This document shows, one piece after another, positions 1-7,860 of a stretch of DNA of 14,898 nt. Source of the stretch: SIG440 sp045579055 (GTDB lineage Bacteria; Bacillota; Clostridia; Monoglobales; Monoglobaceae); NCBI GenBank assembly GCA_045579055.1, contig JAZNLK010000155.1, forward strand, positions 1-14,898, in the 5' to 3' direction. The notes below the pieces were generated by a model. It was not told the DNA's origin and ran no database searches. It saw nothing but the letters and a program-made list of their open reading frames with translations. Every line of letters begins with the position of its first letter. Within the stretch, counting starts at the first letter, position 1. The position numbers and the translations under genes were made by a program.

Positions 1-155
1 GTTCTTGTTGAGGGTTCGAAAAACAGAGTTGCAAGCTTCTTTCTGTCACATTTGTGAGCATACTTGTCGGGGTTTTCAATGATGTCCTCAGCAACTGCAA
101 CAAGCTCATTAAGTTCGGTTGTTGAAAGGTCTTTTATATCAATAACACTTCTCAT
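1..155 (-). CDS. pyrB: Aspartate carbamoyltransferase catalytic subunit, N-terminal part (cut by window edge)
   Basis: This is the first 51 codons of a gene that continues off the left edge. The visible protein starts MRSVIDIKDLSTTELNELV and ends in FFEPSTRT. The STRT segment is the carbamoyl-phosphate binding signature at the N-terminal side of aspartate and ornithine carbamoyltransferases, and its position near residue 50 fits PyrB. PyrB condenses carbamoyl phosphate with aspartate to give carbamoyl aspartate, the committed step of pyrimidine synthesis, in the cytoplasm. The ATG at 155 is preceded by a GAAAGGA ribosome binding site. It is the last visible gene of the pyr operon, 46 bases after the pyrE stop. 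Ornithine carbamoyltransferase shares the motif, but the operon context makes PyrB much more likely. In Bacillus pyrB is near the operon front; here it is at or near the distal end. Confidence 0.9.
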   Translation of the reverse strand, partial: MRSVIDIKDLSTTELNELVAVAEDIIENPDKYAHKCDRKKLATLFFEPSTR

Positions 156-201
156 TGTTGGTTAATCCTTTCTGTAAAATTTGGAATACCTGGAGGAGGA
201 G

Positions 202-834
202 TTATGCATTAATCCAGCTTTCGTCTGAAGGATTATTGCGGAATGCAATAAGTCTCTGGATATCTTCGTTCTTGATGTAACCCTCAGCAGCTGCAACTTC
301 AGCGATTACGTCGAAGTTGGTGAGGCTGATGTTCTTAACTTCAGCAGCAGCCAGCCTGTCAAGACCCTTCTGCATACCGTATGTGAAGATTGAAACAATA
401 CCAAGAACTTCGGCACCGGCTTCTCTGAGGATGTTCACAACTTCAATAACACTGCCGCCTGTTGAAATAAGGTCTTCAACAACAACAACCTTCTGACCCT
501 TTTCAAGACGTCCTTCAATCTGATTCTGTCTGCCGTGATCCTTTGCACCGCTTCTAACGTAACCCATGGGAAGGTCAAGGAGGTGTGCTGTGATTGCGGC
601 GTGAGCGATACCTGCTGTTGATGTACCCATAAGAACTTCAGCTTCGGGATAGTTTTCCTTGATAAGCTTTGCAAGTCCGTTTTCAACATCGTTGCGAACC
701 TCAATATCGCTAAGTGTCAAACGATTGTCATAGTATACAGGACTCTTGATTCCGCTTGCCCATGTGAAGGGCTCTTCGGGTCTAAAAAATACAGCTTTTA
801 TTTTAAGTAAGTCTTTTGCAATTATTTCTTTCAT
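202..834 (-). CDS. pyrE: Orotate phosphoribosyltransferase
   Basis: The 210-residue protein transfers the phosphoribosyl group of PRPP to orotate, giving orotidine 5'-monophosphate in the fifth step of UMP synthesis. The PRPP-binding signature VVVVEDLISTGGS lies at residues 116-128. The flexible catalytic loop RSGAKDHG is at 94-101, with K97 and H99 matching the mobile-loop Lys-Asp-His seen in known OPRTases. In the E. coli enzyme a second lysine follows the arginine; here it is serine (S95). GTSTAGIAHAA at 70-80 is the other conserved active-site strand. The length is normal for the family (about 200-215). The ATG at 834 has an AAAGGAG ribosome binding site upstream. The gene sits between pyrF (55-base gap containing a repeat-like element) and pyrB (46-base gap). 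Confidence 0.96.
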   Translation of the reverse strand: MKEIIAKDLLKIKAVFFRPEEPFTWASGIKSPVYYDNRLTLSDIEVRNDVENGLAKLIKENYPEAEVLMGTSTAGIAHAAITAHLLDLPMGYVRSGAKDHGRQNQIEGRLEKGQKVVVVEDLISTGGSVIEVVNILREAGAEVLGIVSIFTYGMQKGLDRLAAAEVKNISLTNFDVIAEVAAAEGYIKNEDIQRLIAFRNNPSDESWINA

Positions 835-860
835 TTGTTTTATCTCCTTTTAAAATTTAA

Positions 861-886
861 AGATTCTTCGACAAGCTTAGAATGAC
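861..886. repeat. Interspersed-repeat-like element in the pyrF-pyrE gap
   Basis: The 26 bases read on the minus strand as GTCATTCT, a variable middle, then GAAGAATCT. This matches a widespread short intergenic element I recall from many gut Clostridia genomes, where GTCATTCTGAGC is followed by a GAAG-rich middle and AGAATCT. The ends form an imperfect inverted repeat (ATTCT...AGAAT), with an AAGCTT palindrome inside. It fills almost half of an otherwise short intra-operon gap. The match to the known element is from memory and not from a search; the middle is diverged from the common form. Confidence 0.5.
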
Positions 887-889
887 TTT

Positions 890-1588
890 TTATCCAACAA
901 ATTCAGCAACGCATCTTTTATATGCGGCAACCGGGTCTTCGGCTGCTGTGATGGGTCTGCCCACAACTATGTAGTCAGAACCGATAGCTTTTGCATCAGC
1001 AGGGGTCATAACACGAACTTGATCACCCTTGTCGCCGTCTGCAAAACGAACACCGGGAGTAACTGTAACAAAGTCTTTGCCGCAGGTGTTGTGAACCTTT
1101 TCAGCCTCAAGGGGTGAGCATACAACACCATCAAGACCTGCTTTTTTTGCATTGCTTGCATAGTGCATAACAACCTTGTCGATTGGTTCGTTGATAAGAA
1201 GGTCTTCCTTCATTTTTTCTTCACTTGTTGATGTGAGCTGAGTTACAGCGATGAGAATAGGTCTTGTTCCGTCAGGACGTGTGAGACCTTCCAAAGCCGC
1301 TTCCATCATTGCAACAGTACCCGATGCGTGAAGATTTGTCATATCAACATCAAGACGACTGAGAACAGCCATTGATTTCTTTACTGTATTAGGAATATCG
1401 TGAAGCTTCAGGTCGAGAAATATTTTGTGACCGCGTTTCTTGATTTCACGAACGATTTCAGGACCTTCTGCATAGAAAAGTTCCATACCGATTTTAACAA
1501 AAGGTTTTACATCTGTGAACTTATCCAAAAAGTCAAATACTTCTTTCTTTCCTGCAAAGTCGCAGGCAACAATAACGTCTTTTCCCAT
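890..1588 (-). CDS. pyrF: Orotidine 5'-phosphate decarboxylase
   Basis: The 232-residue TIM-barrel enzyme decarboxylates OMP to UMP, the last step of the pathway. The catalytic signature FLDLKLHDIPNTV is at residues 57-69, giving the Asp-x-Lys-x-x-Asp triad D59, K61 and D64. VTPGVR (176-181) and IVVGRPI (207-213) are the phosphate-binding loops at the end of the barrel. The N-terminal VIVACDF supplies the conserved substrate-ribose aspartate (D10). Length and motifs fit the short bacterial (group I) type. The ATG at 1588 shares one base with the pyrD stop (TAATG), and an AGGAGGT ribosome binding site at 1597-1603 lies inside the pyrD 3' end, so translation is probably coupled to pyrD. Confidence 0.97.
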   Translation of the reverse strand: MGKDVIVACDFAGKKEVFDFLDKFTDVKPFVKIGMELFYAEGPEIVREIKKRGHKIFLDLKLHDIPNTVKKSMAVLSRLDVDMTNLHASGTVAMMEAALEGLTRPDGTRPILIAVTQLTSTSEEKMKEDLLINEPIDKVVMHYASNAKKAGLDGVVCSPLEAEKVHNTCGKDFVTVTPGVRFADGDKGDQVRVMTPADAKAIGSDYIVVGRPITAAEDPVAAYKRCVAEFVG

Positions 1589-2499
1589 TAGTGGGCACCT
1601 CCTATAATATCATTTAAGTCTTTAATTCCGTATTTTTCCATAACGGAAGGAAGATTCTCTATAATTTCTTTGCACGCAAAGGGATTAACAAGATTTGCAG
1701 CACCAACCTGAACGGCTGTTGCACCTGCAAGCATCATTTCAATAACGTCTTCGGCAGTTGATACCCCGCCCATACCGATTACTGGAATTTTTACCGCATC
1801 ATAAACCTGGTATACCATACGGACAGCAACCGGAAATATTGCAGGACCTGAGAAACCACCCATTTTGTTTGCAATAACGCATTTTTTTGTTTTCAGGTCA
1901 ATTCTCATTCCGAGAAGAGTGTTGATAAGACTGATTCCGTCGGCTCCGGCTTCTTCACAAGCCTTTGCGATTGATACGATATCAGTAACGTTTGGTGAAA
2001 GTTTGATTATAATAGGCTTTTTAGAAATTGCCTTAACTGCTTTTGTAACTTCTGCAGCAGCTTCGGGTGATGTTCCGAAGCTCATACCTCCGCCGTGAAC
2101 ATTAGGACACGAAACATTAACTTCAAACCAGCCAATCTGGTCCTCATTGTTCAGTTTTTCGCAGGTGTAGACATAATCCTCAACTGAAAAACCGCTTATG
2201 TTTGCCATAACAGGCTTTGAGAAAACTTTTTTAAGTTTTGGAAGTTCTTCGGAAACAACGGCTTCAACACCGGGATTCTGAAGCCCGACAGAGTTAATCA
2301 TACCCATTTTGCATTCAGCAATTCTGGGTGTGGGGTTTCCGAATCTTGCATCTTTTGTTGTGCCTTTGAAGGAGAATGTTCCAAGATAATTTATGTCATA
2401 GATTTCTGCAAATTCATAGCCAAATCCGAAGGTTCCGCTGGCAGGAATAATGGGGTTGTCGAGAGAGATATCGCAGAGATTTACTTTTGTGTTTACCAT
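1588..2499 (-). CDS. pyrD: Dihydroorotate dehydrogenase, class 1B catalytic (FMN) subunit
   Basis: The 303-residue TIM-barrel flavoprotein oxidises dihydroorotate to orotate using FMN. With PyrK it forms the NAD+-linked class 1B enzyme of Gram-positive bacteria. Visible motifs are SGTFGFG (21-27), FKGTT with the FMN-contacting lysine K45, MINSVGLQNPG (67-77), the active-site base C131 in VNVSCPN, and the FMN-phosphate region GMGGVSTAEDVIEMMLAGA (242-260). A catalytic cysteine rather than serine is the mark of class 1. The start is the ATG at 2499, because the family N-terminus (MVNTKVNLCDISLDNPII) begins there and AGAGGA sits just upstream; an in-frame ATG at 2598 would add 33 unrelated residues read inside pyrK. 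The gene overlaps pyrK by 7 bases and pyrF by one. Confidence 0.97.
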   Translation of the reverse strand: MVNTKVNLCDISLDNPIIPASGTFGFGYEFAEIYDINYLGTFSFKGTTKDARFGNPTPRIAECKMGMINSVGLQNPGVEAVVSEELPKLKKVFSKPVMANISGFSVEDYVYTCEKLNNEDQIGWFEVNVSCPNVHGGGMSFGTSPEAAAEVTKAVKAISKKPIIIKLSPNVTDIVSIAKACEEAGADGISLINTLLGMRIDLKTKKCVIANKMGGFSGPAIFPVAVRMVYQVYDAVKIPVIGMGGVSTAEDVIEMMLAGATAVQVGAANLVNPFACKEIIENLPSVMEKYGIKDLNDIIGGAH

Positions 2500-3224
2500 A
2501 TAATTTCCTCTCTTTCCAGAACAGGACCGTCCTTGCAGATTCGCTTGTTTCCGTATTTTGTCTTGCAGGAGCAGCCCATACAAGCTCCAAAGCAGCAACC
2601 AATTCTTTCTTCAAAGCTGTACTGACCTGAAGTTGTCAGAATGGCATCAATTGCTTTGAACATTGGCATAGGTCCGCAGGTGAAGAAGTAGGAGTATGAA
2701 ACACCCTTCATTGCATCGGTAACGAAACCTTTTATGCCATAGCTTCCATCTGCTGTTGCGATAAGAACCTTTGCTCCAAGATTTTTGAATTCATTTTCAA
2801 AGAAAACGTCTTCTTTGCTGTTGAAACCAAGGATAACTGTTGGCTTTTTGCCTTCTGATATAAGCTTTTTACAAAGGTTATACATAGGAGGAACACCAAC
2901 GCCTCCACCGATGAGAAGAGGAGTGTCTCCACTTTTTTCGGTGTTAAAACCATTACCGAGTCCAACAAGAAGGTCAAGTTCTACGCCTTTACCGTATTTG
3001 CTCATAACTTCGGTTCCTTCGCCCACAACCTTATATATCAAGGTCAGTTTTCCGTCTTCGTAGTCGCAAACGGAAATTGGTCTTCTGAGGTAAAGTCCGT
3101 CAATCTGAATATTCACAAACTGACCGGGGGCGGTGATAGCACTTGTATCACCGCTTAGGGTCATTAAAAATATATCTTTTGCAATTTTTTTATTACTTTC
3201 TATTGTAAAAATTTCTTGCTTCAC
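2493..3224 (-). CDS. pyrK: Dihydroorotate dehydrogenase electron-transfer subunit (FAD, 2Fe-2S)
   Basis: The 243-residue ferredoxin-reductase-like subunit passes electrons from PyrD FMN through a 2Fe-2S cluster and FAD to NAD+. The FAD-binding motif LRRPISVCD is at 46-54 and the nucleotide-binding loop GGGVGVPP at 106-113. The C-terminal cluster motif has cysteines C210, C215, C218 and C230 in the C-x4-C-x2-C-x11-C spacing known for PyrK. C211, C220 and C183 are additional cysteines. C211 falls where relatives usually have glycine. The start codon is GTG at 3222-3224, supported by a TAAGGAG ribosome binding site ten bases upstream and by the family N-terminus. The gene lies 14 bases after carB and overlaps the pyrD start, consistent with equal production of the two subunits. 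Confidence 0.96.
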   Translation of the reverse strand: MKQEIFTIESNKKIAKDIFLMTLSGDTSAITAPGQFVNIQIDGLYLRRPISVCDYEDGKLTLIYKVVGEGTEVMSKYGKGVELDLLVGLGNGFNTEKSGDTPLLIGGGVGVPPMYNLCKKLISEGKKPTVILGFNSKEDVFFENEFKNLGAKVLIATADGSYGIKGFVTDAMKGVSYSYFFTCGPMPMFKAIDAILTTSGQYSFEERIGCCFGACMGCSCKTKYGNKRICKDGPVLEREEIIW

Positions 3225-3234
3225 AGTAAGCTTT

Positions 3235-3241
3235 CTCCTTA
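3235..3241 (-). promoter_or_regulatory. Ribosome binding site of pyrK overlapping the carB stop codon
   Basis: On the minus strand TAAGGAG includes the carB stop TAA as its first three bases. It stands ten bases before the GTG start of pyrK and is what fixes that non-ATG start. Termination of carB would leave ribosomes on this site, so translational coupling is plausible. Confidence 0.75.
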
Positions 3242-6200
3242 CGCATCAATTGTTGAAATTGTGATTGTGTTTTCTTCAAGAACATCAAGAAGAACCGAGA
3301 CGGTATCAAGGGATGTGAAGATGTTAACATTGTTGTCTGTTGCGCACATACGGATTTCGTGACCGTCGTTAAGGGTTGAACCGCCGCCTGAAATATCACT
3401 TGTGTTGATGATGTATGCAATGTGACCCTGTCTGATTGCTGAAGGAATTTCTTCGCTGCCTTCGCTGATTTTGCTGAGCATATGGGTTCTGATTCCGTTT
3501 TTCTTCAGGAATTCGGCAGTACCTTTTGTTGCTTGAATGTTGAAGCCGAGCTTATAGAATCTGCGAATAAGTTCAAGTGCTTCGTCTTTGTCCTTATCGG
3601 CAATTGTAGCAAGAACTGTTCCGTAGTTCTGGAGATGCATACCCGATGCCTGAAGTGCTTTGTAGAGTGCACGGTTAAGCTTGTCATCATAGCCGATTGC
3701 TTCACCTGTTGATTTCATTTCAGGTGAGAGATATGCATCAAGTCCTCTGATTTTGTTAAATGAGAATACGGGAACCTTTACATACCAACGATCCTTTTCT
3801 TTCGGATAAACTTCGGTTATACCCTGCTCCTTGAGGGACTTGCCCATAATAACCTCCGTTGCAATATCTGCAAGGCTATATCCTGTTGCCTTTGAAAGGA
3901 AGGGCACAGTTCTCGAAGATCTGGGGTTAACTTCGATGATATAAACATCTTCGTTTTTGTCAACGATGAACTGGATATTATAAAGACCAATAATACCGAT
4001 GCCAATACCAAGCTGTTTTGCATATTCAATAATTGTCTCTTTAACCTTATCGGAAATACTGAAAGATGGGTATACGCTGATTGAGTCACCGCTGTGAATA
4101 CCTGTTCTTTCTACAAGTTCCATAATTCCGGGAATGAATACATCCTTACCGTCACAGATTGCGTCAATTTCAACTTCCTTGCCGAAGATATACTTATCAA
4201 CAAGAACGGGCTTGTCCTCATCAATTTCAACAGCTGTCTTCAGATAGTGTCTAAGTTGGTCTTCGTTGCCCACAATCTGCATTGCACGTCCACCAAGAAC
4301 GAAGCTGGGACGAACAAGAACGGGATATCCGATTTCTGCAGCTGCCGCAACACCGTCTTCAATCTTTGTAACTGCTCTGCCCTTGGGCTGAGGAATGTTA
4401 AGCTGGTGAAGAATTTTTTCGAATGCGTCACGGTTTTCTGCACGGTCAATTGCTGCACAGTCAGTACCGATGATTTCAACACCACGGTCTGTGAGAGGCT
4501 GTGCAAGGTTAATTGCTGTCTGACCGCCAAGAGATGCAATAACACCTTCGGGGTTCTCAAAGTGAATGATGTTCATAACATCTTCGGGTGTGAGAGGTTC
4601 AAAATACAGCTTATCTGCTGTTGTATAGTCAGTTGAAACTGTTTCGGGGTTATTGTTGATGATGATTGATTCATATCCTGCCTTTTTGATTGTTGTAACA
4701 GCATGAACTGTTGAATAGTCAAACTCAACACCCTGACCGATACGGATGGGGCCTGCACCGAGAACTGCAAGCTTTTTCTTGTCGGTGAGGATTGAGTCAT
4801 TTTCTCCGGTGTAGCTTGAGTAGAAGTAGGGGATATATGCGTTTGTATGGCAAGTATCGACCATTCTGTAAACAGGATAAATATTGTTCGCTTTTCTTGT
4901 ATTGTAAACTTCAATTTCAGGAACACCCCAAAGCTTTGCAATGAATGGGTCGCTGAACCCAATTTTTTTGGCTTCTTTAAGGGTCTCAATATCGCCTTTG
5001 TTATTTTTGATTGTTTCTTCAAAGTCAACAATGCCCTTTATTTTTTCAAGGAAGTAGGGGGTTATCATTGTAACTTCGTGGAGTTTTTCAATACTTACGC
5101 CGTTTCTCATAAGTTGAGCCACAGCGTAAATGTTATCGTCACGGAATTCACTGATGTATTCCAGAAGCTCTTCGTTTGATTTGCCGTCGAATTTAGCCAT
5201 CCAGATGTGGTTAACGCCGATTTCCAGTGAACGAATTGACTTCAGGAAACACTCTTCCAGAGTTGAACCGATTCCCATAACTTCACCGGTTGCTTTCATT
5301 TGTGTTCCCAGCTTGTTTGTTGCTGTTGCAAACTTATCAAAGGGGAAGCGGGGGAACTTTGCAACGATATAGTCAAGTCTTGGCTCAAATGCTGCTGTTG
5401 TGTTTGCAATTGCAATTTCTTCAAGACCCATACCAACAGCAATTTTTGCTGTTACTCTTGCGATGGGATAGCCGCTTGCCTTTGAAGCAAGTGCTGATGA
5501 ACGTGAAACTCTGGGGTTAACCTCGATGAGGTAATATTCGGAAGTTGTGGGATGAAGTGCAAACTGAACATTACAGCCACCTTCAATTTTGAGTTCACGA
5601 ATGATTTTTATTGCACTGTCGTTGAGCATCTTGTGGTCGTGTTCGTTGAGAGTGAGGATTGGTGCAACAACGATACTGTCACCTGTGTGAATGCCGACAG
5701 GGTCGATATTTTCCATACCGCAGATTGTGATTGCGTTATCGTTGGAGTCACGCATAACTTCAAATTCGATTTCCTTGTAGCCCTTAACACTCTTTTCGAT
5801 AAGAACCTGATGAACGGGAGAAAGCTTGAATGCATTTGTACCAACTTCAATCAGTTCTTCCTCGCTGTACGCAAAGCCACCGCCTGTTCCGCCCAAAGTG
5901 AAAGCAGGACGAAGAACAACGGGATAACCGATTCTTTTTGCGGCTTCTTTTGCTTCATCAAGAGAGTATGTGATTTCTGACGGAATTACAGGTTCTCCGA
6001 TTGACTGACAAAGCTCCTTGAAAAGCTCACGGTCTTCTGCACGTTCGATACTTTCGCTTTTTGTGCCAAGAAGTTCAACCTGACACTCTTTGAGAACACC
6101 CTTCTTTTCAAGCTGCATTGCAAGGTTAAGACCTGTTTGTCCGCCGATACCGGGAACAATTGCGTCCGGACGTTCATGACGGATAATCTTTGCAATGTAT

Positions 6201-6415
6201 TCAAGAGTGAGGGGTTCCATATAAACCTTGTCTGCAATTGTTGTATCAGTCATAATTGTTGCGGGGTTTGAGTTTGCAAGAATAACTTCATAACCTTCTT
6301 CTTTGAGAGCAAGACATGCCTGGGTTCCTGCATAGTCAAATTCTGCCGCCTGACCGATTACGATAGGTCCTGAACCAATGATGAGAATTTTTTTGAGATC
6401 TGTTCTTTTTGCCAT
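3239..6415 (-). CDS. carB: Carbamoyl-phosphate synthase large subunit
   Basis: The 1058-residue protein makes carbamoyl phosphate from bicarbonate, ammonia (delivered by CarA from glutamine) and two ATP. It shows the expected internal duplication. The first half opens with GSGPIVIGQAAEFDYAG (14-30) and its ATP-grasp metal site is EVNPRVSRSSA (298-308). The second half opens with GAGPIRIGQGVEFDYS (553-568) and its metal site is EVNPRSSRTVP (828-838). An oligomerisation region separates the halves (about 400-545). From about residue 935 to the end is the MGS-like allosteric domain, with INTSDISGGGSTLNDGHEIR at 1003-1022. Length is normal (about 1060-1070). The ATG at 6415 has an AGGAGGT ribosome binding site. 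The neighbouring gene upstream is pyrC, only 22 bases away, so the usual carA partner is absent at this junction. Confidence 0.98.
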   Translation of the reverse strand: MAKRTDLKKILIIGSGPIVIGQAAEFDYAGTQACLALKEEGYEVILANSNPATIMTDTTIADKVYMEPLTLEYIAKIIRHERPDAIVPGIGGQTGLNLAMQLEKKGVLKECQVELLGTKSESIERAEDRELFKELCQSIGEPVIPSEITYSLDEAKEAAKRIGYPVVLRPAFTLGGTGGGFAYSEEELIEVGTNAFKLSPVHQVLIEKSVKGYKEIEFEVMRDSNDNAITICGMENIDPVGIHTGDSIVVAPILTLNEHDHKMLNDSAIKIIRELKIEGGCNVQFALHPTTSEYYLIEVNPRVSRSSALASKASGYPIARVTAKIAVGMGLEEIAIANTTAAFEPRLDYIVAKFPRFPFDKFATATNKLGTQMKATGEVMGIGSTLEECFLKSIRSLEIGVNHIWMAKFDGKSNEELLEYISEFRDDNIYAVAQLMRNGVSIEKLHEVTMITPYFLEKIKGIVDFEETIKNNKGDIETLKEAKKIGFSDPFIAKLWGVPEIEVYNTRKANNIYPVYRMVDTCHTNAYIPYFYSSYTGENDSILTDKKKLAVLGAGPIRIGQGVEFDYSTVHAVTTIKKAGYESIIINNNPETVSTDYTTADKLYFEPLTPEDVMNIIHFENPEGVIASLGGQTAINLAQPLTDRGVEIIGTDCAAIDRAENRDAFEKILHQLNIPQPKGRAVTKIEDGVAAAAEIGYPVLVRPSFVLGGRAMQIVGNEDQLRHYLKTAVEIDEDKPVLVDKYIFGKEVEIDAICDGKDVFIPGIMELVERTGIHSGDSISVYPSFSISDKVKETIIEYAKQLGIGIGIIGLYNIQFIVDKNEDVYIIEVNPRSSRTVPFLSKATGYSLADIATEVIMGKSLKEQGITEVYPKEKDRWYVKVPVFSFNKIRGLDAYLSPEMKSTGEAIGYDDKLNRALYKALQASGMHLQNYGTVLATIADKDKDEALELIRRFYKLGFNIQATKGTAEFLKKNGIRTHMLSKISEGSEEIPSAIRQGHIAYIINTSDISGGGSTLNDGHEIRMCATDNNVNIFTSLDTVSVLLDVLEENTITISTIDA

Positions 6416-6437
6416 TTTTCCTTTACCTCCTGATATT

Positions 6438-7697
6438 TTACGATTTCTGCCATGCGATTTGTCCGTTGGCGATTGTCATCAGACATTCGCCAAAGACCTC
6501 TGCACCCTCGAAGGGAGTACATTTGCCCATGGACAGAAAGTCATTAGAATCTATTGTATATGAACTGTCAAGATCGAAAACTGTGAGATTTGCAGGTTTT
6601 CCCTCTGCGAGAGTGTGATCAAAACCAAAACGCTTGCAAGGATTATCGTGCAAAAGCTCAATAAGTTTTTCGAGGGTAATAATATTTGTTTTAACAAGAT
6701 TTGTGTAAAGAACGGGGAATGCTGTTTCAATACCCACAATGCCCATAAGACTATCTTTAAGACCTTTGCTCTTTTCTTCAAAAGAGTGGGGAGCATGGTC
6801 TGTTGCAATCATATCAATTGTTCCGTCTTTTATGCCTTCAATAAGTGCAAGCCTGTCCTCTTCGCTACGGATTGGGGGATTCATTTTAAATCGTCCGTCT
6901 TCCTGAAGGTCTTTATCTGAAAACACTAGGTAGTGAGGACCTGTTTCACAAGTTACATCAAGTCCTTCTTTTTTTGCCTGACGTATAAGCTCAACACTTT
7001 CTTTGGTTGAAATATGACACACGTGGTATGCACATCCGGTTTTGTGGACAAGCTCAAGGTCACGTTTTATCTGCCCCCATTCACTCTCGGAACAAATGCC
7101 TTTGTGACCGTGTTCTTTGGCGTATTCACCGTCGTGGATATAGCCGCCATGGAGGAGGGTGTTGTCTTCGCAATGAGCAGAGATTATTTTGCCTAATGCT
7201 TTCGCTTTTTTCATTGCTTCAAGCATCATTTCGTCAGTTTGCACGCCCTTGCCGTCGTCTGAAAATCCTGCAACATCTTTTGCCATATCCTCCATATCCG
7301 AAAGGTTCTCACCGAGACTGCCCTTTGTGATTGTCCCGAATGGATAAACATTGATTACGGCAGATTTTTCAATTGCATCAAGCTGAACCTTCAGGTTATC
7401 AGCAGAATCAGGTGCGGGTTTCAGGTTCGGCATGGAGCAGACGGTGGTATAGCCTCCGTGAGCCGAAGCCTTTGTACCGGTTTCGATATTTTCTTTATAT
7501 GAAAAACCCGGTTCTCTGAGATGTACGTGAACATCAGTAAAACCGGGGAAAATATATTTGCCGTCAAAGGGGATAACCTGAAAATCAAAAAAAAGAGGAG
7601 TGCCTTCAAAGGTGACAGTACCGTCAACAATGAAAACATCCTTTTGTGTGAATTCTTTATTCAAATAAACCGTTGCGTTTTTTAATATACAGTTCAT
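6438..7697 (-). CDS. pyrC: Dihydroorotase (class I type), first gene of the pyr operon
   Basis: The 419-residue amidohydrolase cyclises carbamoyl aspartate to dihydroorotate. Metal and catalytic residues are visible: H57 and H59 in DVHVHLREPG, D148 in GFSDDGKG, H175 in SAHCED, H228 in VCHIS and D300 in ATDHAPH. The MPN segment (89-91) and the substrate-binding NPPIR (273-277) are also present. The aspartate D148 replaces the carboxylated lysine as bridging ligand, as I recall for Bacillus-type dihydroorotases. The ATG at 7697 is chosen because it starts the family N-terminus (MNCILKNATVYL) with GAAAGG eight bases upstream. An in-frame ATG at 7754 would lie in the promoter -35 box. The order here is pyrC first, whereas Bacillus has pyrR-pyrP-pyrB ahead of it. 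Confidence 0.96.
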   Translation of the reverse strand: MNCILKNATVYLNKEFTQKDVFIVDGTVTFEGTPLFFDFQVIPFDGKYIFPGFTDVHVHLREPGFSYKENIETGTKASAHGGYTTVCSMPNLKPAPDSADNLKVQLDAIEKSAVINVYPFGTITKGSLGENLSDMEDMAKDVAGFSDDGKGVQTDEMMLEAMKKAKALGKIISAHCEDNTLLHGGYIHDGEYAKEHGHKGICSESEWGQIKRDLELVHKTGCAYHVCHISTKESVELIRQAKKEGLDVTCETGPHYLVFSDKDLQEDGRFKMNPPIRSEEDRLALIEGIKDGTIDMIATDHAPHSFEEKSKGLKDSLMGIVGIETAFPVLYTNLVKTNIITLEKLIELLHDNPCKRFGFDHTLAEGKPANLTVFDLDSSYTIDSNDFLSMGKCTPFEGAEVFGECLMTIANGQIAWQKS

Positions 7698-7725
7698 TGT
7701 GATTTCCTTTCTGACATTTTCATAT

Positions 7726-7754
7726 ATTTTATCACTTTTTGGCAATTGTGTCAA
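7726..7754 (-). promoter_or_regulatory. Promoter of the pyr operon
   Basis: On the minus strand a perfect -35 TTGACA (7749-7754) is followed by a 17-base spacer and the -10 TAAAAT (7726-7731). Transcription should begin near 7719, leaving a leader of only about 22 nt before the pyrC ATG. That leader holds the ribosome binding site and nothing else. It is the same promoter type as those at 10702-10730 and 13902-13930. Upstream of it (about 7770-7825) is A/T-rich DNA with no further clear signal. Confidence 0.85.
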
Positions 7755-7825
7755 TAGAAAAACAACAGAAAAAGTATAATAATTTTATTATTTGTTTGGA
7801 TTATTTTTTTATACATATTATATAT

Positions 7826-7855
7826 AAAAGCAGGAGCTTTGAAACCCCTGCTTTT
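7826..7855 (-). terminator. Rho-independent terminator after the FG-GAP gene
   Basis: Five bases past the stop of the FG-GAP gene, minus-strand AAAAGCAGG pairs with CCTGCTTTT over nine bases; a G-U and a G-C pair extend the stem across a short loop. The U-rich side is only the four T of the stem arm followed by ATATATAAT, so it is symmetrical and of moderate strength. It separates the FG-GAP transcript from the pyr promoter. Confidence 0.75.
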
Positions 7856-7860
7856 AAAAC

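Noticed and set aside
188..200. Purine-rich TGGAGGAGG on the plus strand resembling a ribosome binding site
   Set aside because: No plus-strand gene follows; it is in the pyrE-pyrB gap of a minus-strand operon.
2500..2598. Longer N-terminus for PyrD from an ATG at 2598
   Set aside because: The extra 33 residues are unrelated to the family, lie inside pyrK in another frame, and a good ribosome binding site precedes the ATG at 2499.
4094..4636. 180-codon open frame on the plus strand, opposite carB
   Set aside because: It lies wholly inside carB, is rich in Cys and Asn as expected when antisense GCA/ACA codons are read, has no recognisable family or ribosome binding site, and carB is certain.
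7698..7754. Longer N-terminus for PyrC from an ATG at 7754
   Set aside because: That ATG overlaps the -35 box, upstream of the expected transcript start, and the family N-terminus begins at 7697.
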